Assembly (NCBI GenBank): GCA_938002965.1
Contig: CALKZY010000003.1
Coordinates: 1 to 64,000, forward strand
Direction of reading: 5' to 3'
From: an uncultured Acidimicrobiales bacterium
GTDB lineage: Bacteria; Actinomycetota; Acidimicrobiia; Acidimicrobiales; SZUA-35
Length of the DNA stretch: 64,000 nt
Made by a program: the position numbers and the translations under genes. Positions 61,664 to 64,000 of this stretch are shown piece after piece. The notes beneath the pieces were generated by a model, which was not told where the DNA came from, searched no databases, and saw only the letters and a list, made by a program, of their open reading frames with translations. Each line of letters begins with the position of its first letter. The stretch's first letter is position 1.

Positions 61664-63223
61664 ATGAGCGAGTCGAATTCATCTTCGAAGCGTCGGACCC
61701 GCCGAGCCGGAGGCAGGGCGGCGCGAGTCGCCCTGCGTCAGGCCCCGCTGGCTGAAGACGCCAGAGCGGTCTGGCCGGGAATGCCCGGCGGCCGCTACAA
61801 ACCGTTGACAGACAACGAGTGCGACCAGGTGATAGACGCCGCGCTCGAACTGCTGGAAGATGTGGGCATGGGTCAGGCCATACCTGAGTTCATCGATCTG
61901 GTGGTCGCCGCCGGTGGTCACATGGATGACAACGATCGTCTTCACTTCCCACGGGCCCTTATCCACCGAGGAATCGAGATGGCGGCCAAAACGTTCCGCA
62001 TTCACGCCTTCGGCTCGGACGACGAAGGGGTCGAACTGGGTGGCGACAAGGTTCACTTCAGCACCGCCGGTGCAGCCGTGTTGATGCTGGACCACGAGAC
62101 CCAGCGCTTCCGGGAATCGACCCTGGCTGATGTCTACGACACCGCCAGGCTGGCCGACACGTTAGACAATATCCACATGGTGGTCCGCACTGTGGTGGCC
62201 CGCGACATGGCGACGTCAAAAGACGTCGACATCAACACCGCCTACGCCATGATGGTCGGCACCAAGAAGCCTCAGGGAACCTCGTTCTTCGAACCCCAAC
62301 ACGTTCACGACGTGGTGGCCATGTACGACATGGCTCTCGGCGGAGAAGGCGAGTTTGCCAAGCGACCGTTCATGATCGCCAACAACACCTTTGTGGTGCC
62401 GCCACTTCGCTTCGCCGTGGACTCGGCGCTATGCATGGCTGAGCAGGTCCGGGTAGGCATGCCCATCAACCTGCTATCCGCCGGGCAAGCCGGAGCAACG
62501 TCGCCCGCTGCACTGGCCGGGTCACTGGCACAGGCTCTGGCCGAATGTCTGGCAGCGTTGACCTGCGTGAACCTTATGTCGCCCGGCCACCCGTGCATCA
62601 TGGGCTTGTGGCCGTTTGTGTCCGATCTGCGAACAGGGGCCATGTCCGGTGGGTCGGGGGAGGAGGCGGTATTGAACGCCGCCGCCGCTCAGGTGTCGAA
62701 CTATCTAGGACTGCCAACCGGGGTGGCCGCCGGCATGGCCGACTCCAAGCTGGCCGACAACCAGGCCGGTCACGAGAAGGGGTTGGCCGTCGCATTGGCC
62801 GCTCAGGCAGGTGCCAACCTGGTGTACGAGTCGGCGGGCATGCTGGCCAGCCTGATGGCCTGCTCGCTGGAAGCGATGGTGGTTGACAACGACATGCTCG
62901 GGGCCATCAACCGGACCGTGCGAGGCATCGAGATTACGCCGGAGACACTTTCGACTGAAACCATCAAGCAAGTGGTGAAGGAGCCGGGCCACTTCCTCGG
63001 TCACGCTCAGACGCTGTCGATGATGCAGTCGGAATACGTCTACCCCGAAGTTGGTGATCGTTTGAGTCCCGATGACTGGGTCGATGCCGGCGCCGAGGTG
63101 GCCACCGACCGGGCCCACGACTACGTGGTCAAGACGCTGGCCACTCATGTCCCCGACCATCTTCCAGCTGAGATCGACGCTCGGATTCGAGAGGCGTTCG
63201 ACATTCAGCTACCCAAGGGATAG
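61664..63223 (+). CDS. MttB-family (trimethylamine methyltransferase-like) protein without pyrrolysine
   Basis: 519 aa from an ATG at 61664, five bases after GGAGG (61654-61658); the ATG at 61652 is inside that RBS region. Family landmarks include ALELLEDVGMGQAIPEFIDL, AGGHMDDNDRLHFPRALI, HFSTAGAAVLMLDHETQRF and LPTGVAAGMADSKLADNQAG. No in-frame TAG is present, so it is one of the non-Pyl members, such as the glycine betaine methyltransferase MtgB. It would move a methyl group from a quaternary amine to a corrinoid protein. The corrinoid protein and reactivating enzyme are not in the window. Third gene of this cluster. Confidence 0.87.
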   Translation: MSESNSSSKRRTRRAGGRAARVALRQAPLAEDARAVWPGMPGGRYKPLTDNECDQVIDAALELLEDVGMGQAIPEFIDLVVAAGGHMDDNDRLHFPRALIHRGIEMAAKTFRIHAFGSDDEGVELGGDKVHFSTAGAAVLMLDHETQRFRESTLADVYDTARLADTLDNIHMVVRTVVARDMATSKDVDINTAYAMMVGTKKPQGTSFFEPQHVHDVVAMYDMALGGEGEFAKRPFMIANNTFVVPPLRFAVDSALCMAEQVRVGMPINLLSAGQAGATSPAALAGSLAQALAECLAALTCVNLMSPGHPCIMGLWPFVSDLRTGAMSGGSGEEAVLNAAAAQVSNYLGLPTGVAAGMADSKLADNQAGHEKGLAVALAAQAGANLVYESAGMLASLMACSLEAMVVDNDMLGAINRTVRGIEITPETLSTETIKQVVKEPGHFLGHAQTLSMMQSEYVYPEVGDRLSPDDWVDAGAEVATDRAHDYVVKTLATHVPDHLPAEIDARIREAFDIQLPKG

Positions 63224-63282
63224 CCGCCAACCAGGTTCCTAGTCGAGACTAACAGGGCAGCGCGATGGCCTACTCTGGCGAT

Positions 63283-64000
63283 ATGCAGACCCCCGCTGTT
63301 TCCGAGCCCGCCATCGAACAACTTGGTCTGGGAGACCTGGTAGGGGAAATTCGCCACCGCCTATTGATTAATCGTTGGGTCGACCCAGACGAGGTTTCCC
63401 CACTCCTACCCGATGGGGTGCGGCCGCGAATCGGCTCAAACGGCGGGGTAGTTGCTGGCTGTTGCTTGATCGCGCTTGATGGCATTCGCCCCTGGCCCGC
63501 GTCGGCGTTCGTCGGCCGTTCGGTTCACGCCGCCGCCCACCGGATCTCCATCGAAGCCGGCCCGGAGTCGGAACCGACGAGCGGCGTGTACGTGCCGATG
63601 CGTCACACCGATTCGCGTGTCACGGTGCTAGTCGGCGGCCGCATAGTTCCCGGTGTCCATCAGCGGTCGACCATTTCGTCGTCGTGCGATACAGAGTCGG
63701 TTGCCTGGAAGGTTCAGCCCGCAGGCGGTTCCGGAGATGACGCGTTCGCCATACATGCTGTTGCCTCAAGACGCGACTCGACCGAAGCCCGGTCAGAAGT
63801 GGCCGACATTGTCATCGGCTCATACCTCGGTTTGTCGCCGAACCGTCGAGACTGCCTGGAGGGGGCTGATATGCAGCCCTTCAACCTTCGAGCCGAGACG
63901 GTCAGTTTGACCGAACTGTCATCAGCGTTCCTCGAGCAATTCTCGTCGGCCGAGGAAGCGGACACTCTCTTGATGACTAACGTCGGGGTGACCTGGCGTC
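63283..64000 (+). CDS. DUF2071-like protein, partial (runs off the window)
   Basis: 239 codons from an ATG at 63283 with no stop before the window ends. Stretches LVGEIRHRLLINRWVDPDEV, LIALDGIRPWPASAFVGRSV, SGVYVPMRHTDSRVTVLVGG and RIVPGVHQRSTI resemble DUF2071/YqjF proteins, which share a fold with acetoacetate decarboxylase. Enzyme activity is unknown for most members. The C-terminus is not visible. 59 nt after the MttB gene, on the same strand, so it may belong to the same transcript. Confidence 0.68.
   Translation, partial: MQTPAVSEPAIEQLGLGDLVGEIRHRLLINRWVDPDEVSPLLPDGVRPRIGSNGGVVAGCCLIALDGIRPWPASAFVGRSVHAAAHRISIEAGPESEPTSGVYVPMRHTDSRVTVLVGGRIVPGVHQRSTISSSCDTESVAWKVQPAGGSGDDAFAIHAVASRRDSTEARSEVADIVIGSYLGLSPNRRDCLEGADMQPFNLRAETVSLTELSSAFLEQFSSAEEADTLLMTNVGVTWR

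Noticed and set aside
61664-63223. Pyrrolysine in the MttB homologue
   Set aside because: There is no in-frame TAG in the gene apart from the stop, so it belongs to the non-Pyl branch.

Overview
The window looks like chromosome from a high-GC actinobacterium, most likely class Acidimicrobiia and perhaps from a saline or host-associated habitat. This is inferred from gene content. The signs are frequent GTG starts and 4-nt stop/start overlaps, the coproporphyrin-type heme gene hemQ, a CIRCE-controlled solo groEL, a TIGR03086 protein, DUF2510 and DUF222-HNH proteins, a HelD/HelR-type ATPase, and several genes for catabolism of compatible solutes. No 16S or other phylogenetic marker is present, so the placement is tentative.

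Layout. At 0-9.4 kb there are tRNA-Thr, a LytR_C membrane protein, glycerate kinase, groEL, an ectoine-degradation pair (doeA and doeB flanking a TIGR03086 gene), nitrobindin, fdhD and hemQ. At 9.6-17.7 kb there are a lipoprotein, a four-S1-domain protein, glnD, and NUDIX, PAC2 and GNAT genes. At 17.8-25.7 kb there is an intergenic array of six stem-loops, a PQQ-type sugar dehydrogenase lipoprotein, GtrA, a methyltransferase and a broken copy of it, a secreted protein with GDGWGW repeats, a vapC relic, a sulfite-oxidase-type enzyme and a lipoprotein. At 25.7-32.6 kb there is a three-gene glycan operon (GT4, methyltransferase, alpha/alpha-toroid protein), dtd, a DUF2510 membrane protein, azlCD and an odd response regulator. 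At 32.6-39.8 kb there is a hemE-hemY-lnt operon, a HelR-like ATPase and a hydrolase.

At 39.9-51.5 kb lies a cell-surface polysaccharide locus: sugar-1-phosphate transferase, acyl-adenylating enzyme, GT2, sulfotransferase, methyltransferase and Wzz/tyrosine kinase. Its centre is broken. galE and a UDP-sugar dehydrogenase are both truncated at one head-to-head junction. A CapD/FlaA1-type N-terminus is joined to the C-terminus of a second tyrosine kinase. The O-antigen ligase carries two frameshifts. These breaks may be real decay or assembly faults.

At 51.5-64 kb there is a TlpA/thioredoxin-like lipoprotein whose first redox cysteine codon is an in-frame TGA, followed at a suitable distance by a hairpin that fits bacterial SECIS rules. 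This is a candidate selenoprotein and the most notable item in the window. It is followed by GNAT, a C45 Ntn-hydrolase, a DUF222-HNH protein and a hydrolase. Then come two tandem dimethylglycine/sarcosine-dehydrogenase-like flavoproteins and a non-pyrrolysine MttB-family methyltransferase. Together with doeA/doeB, these suggest the cell feeds on ectoine and on methylated amines or betaines, with one-carbon units passing to tetrahydrofolate. A DUF2071-like gene runs off the right edge.
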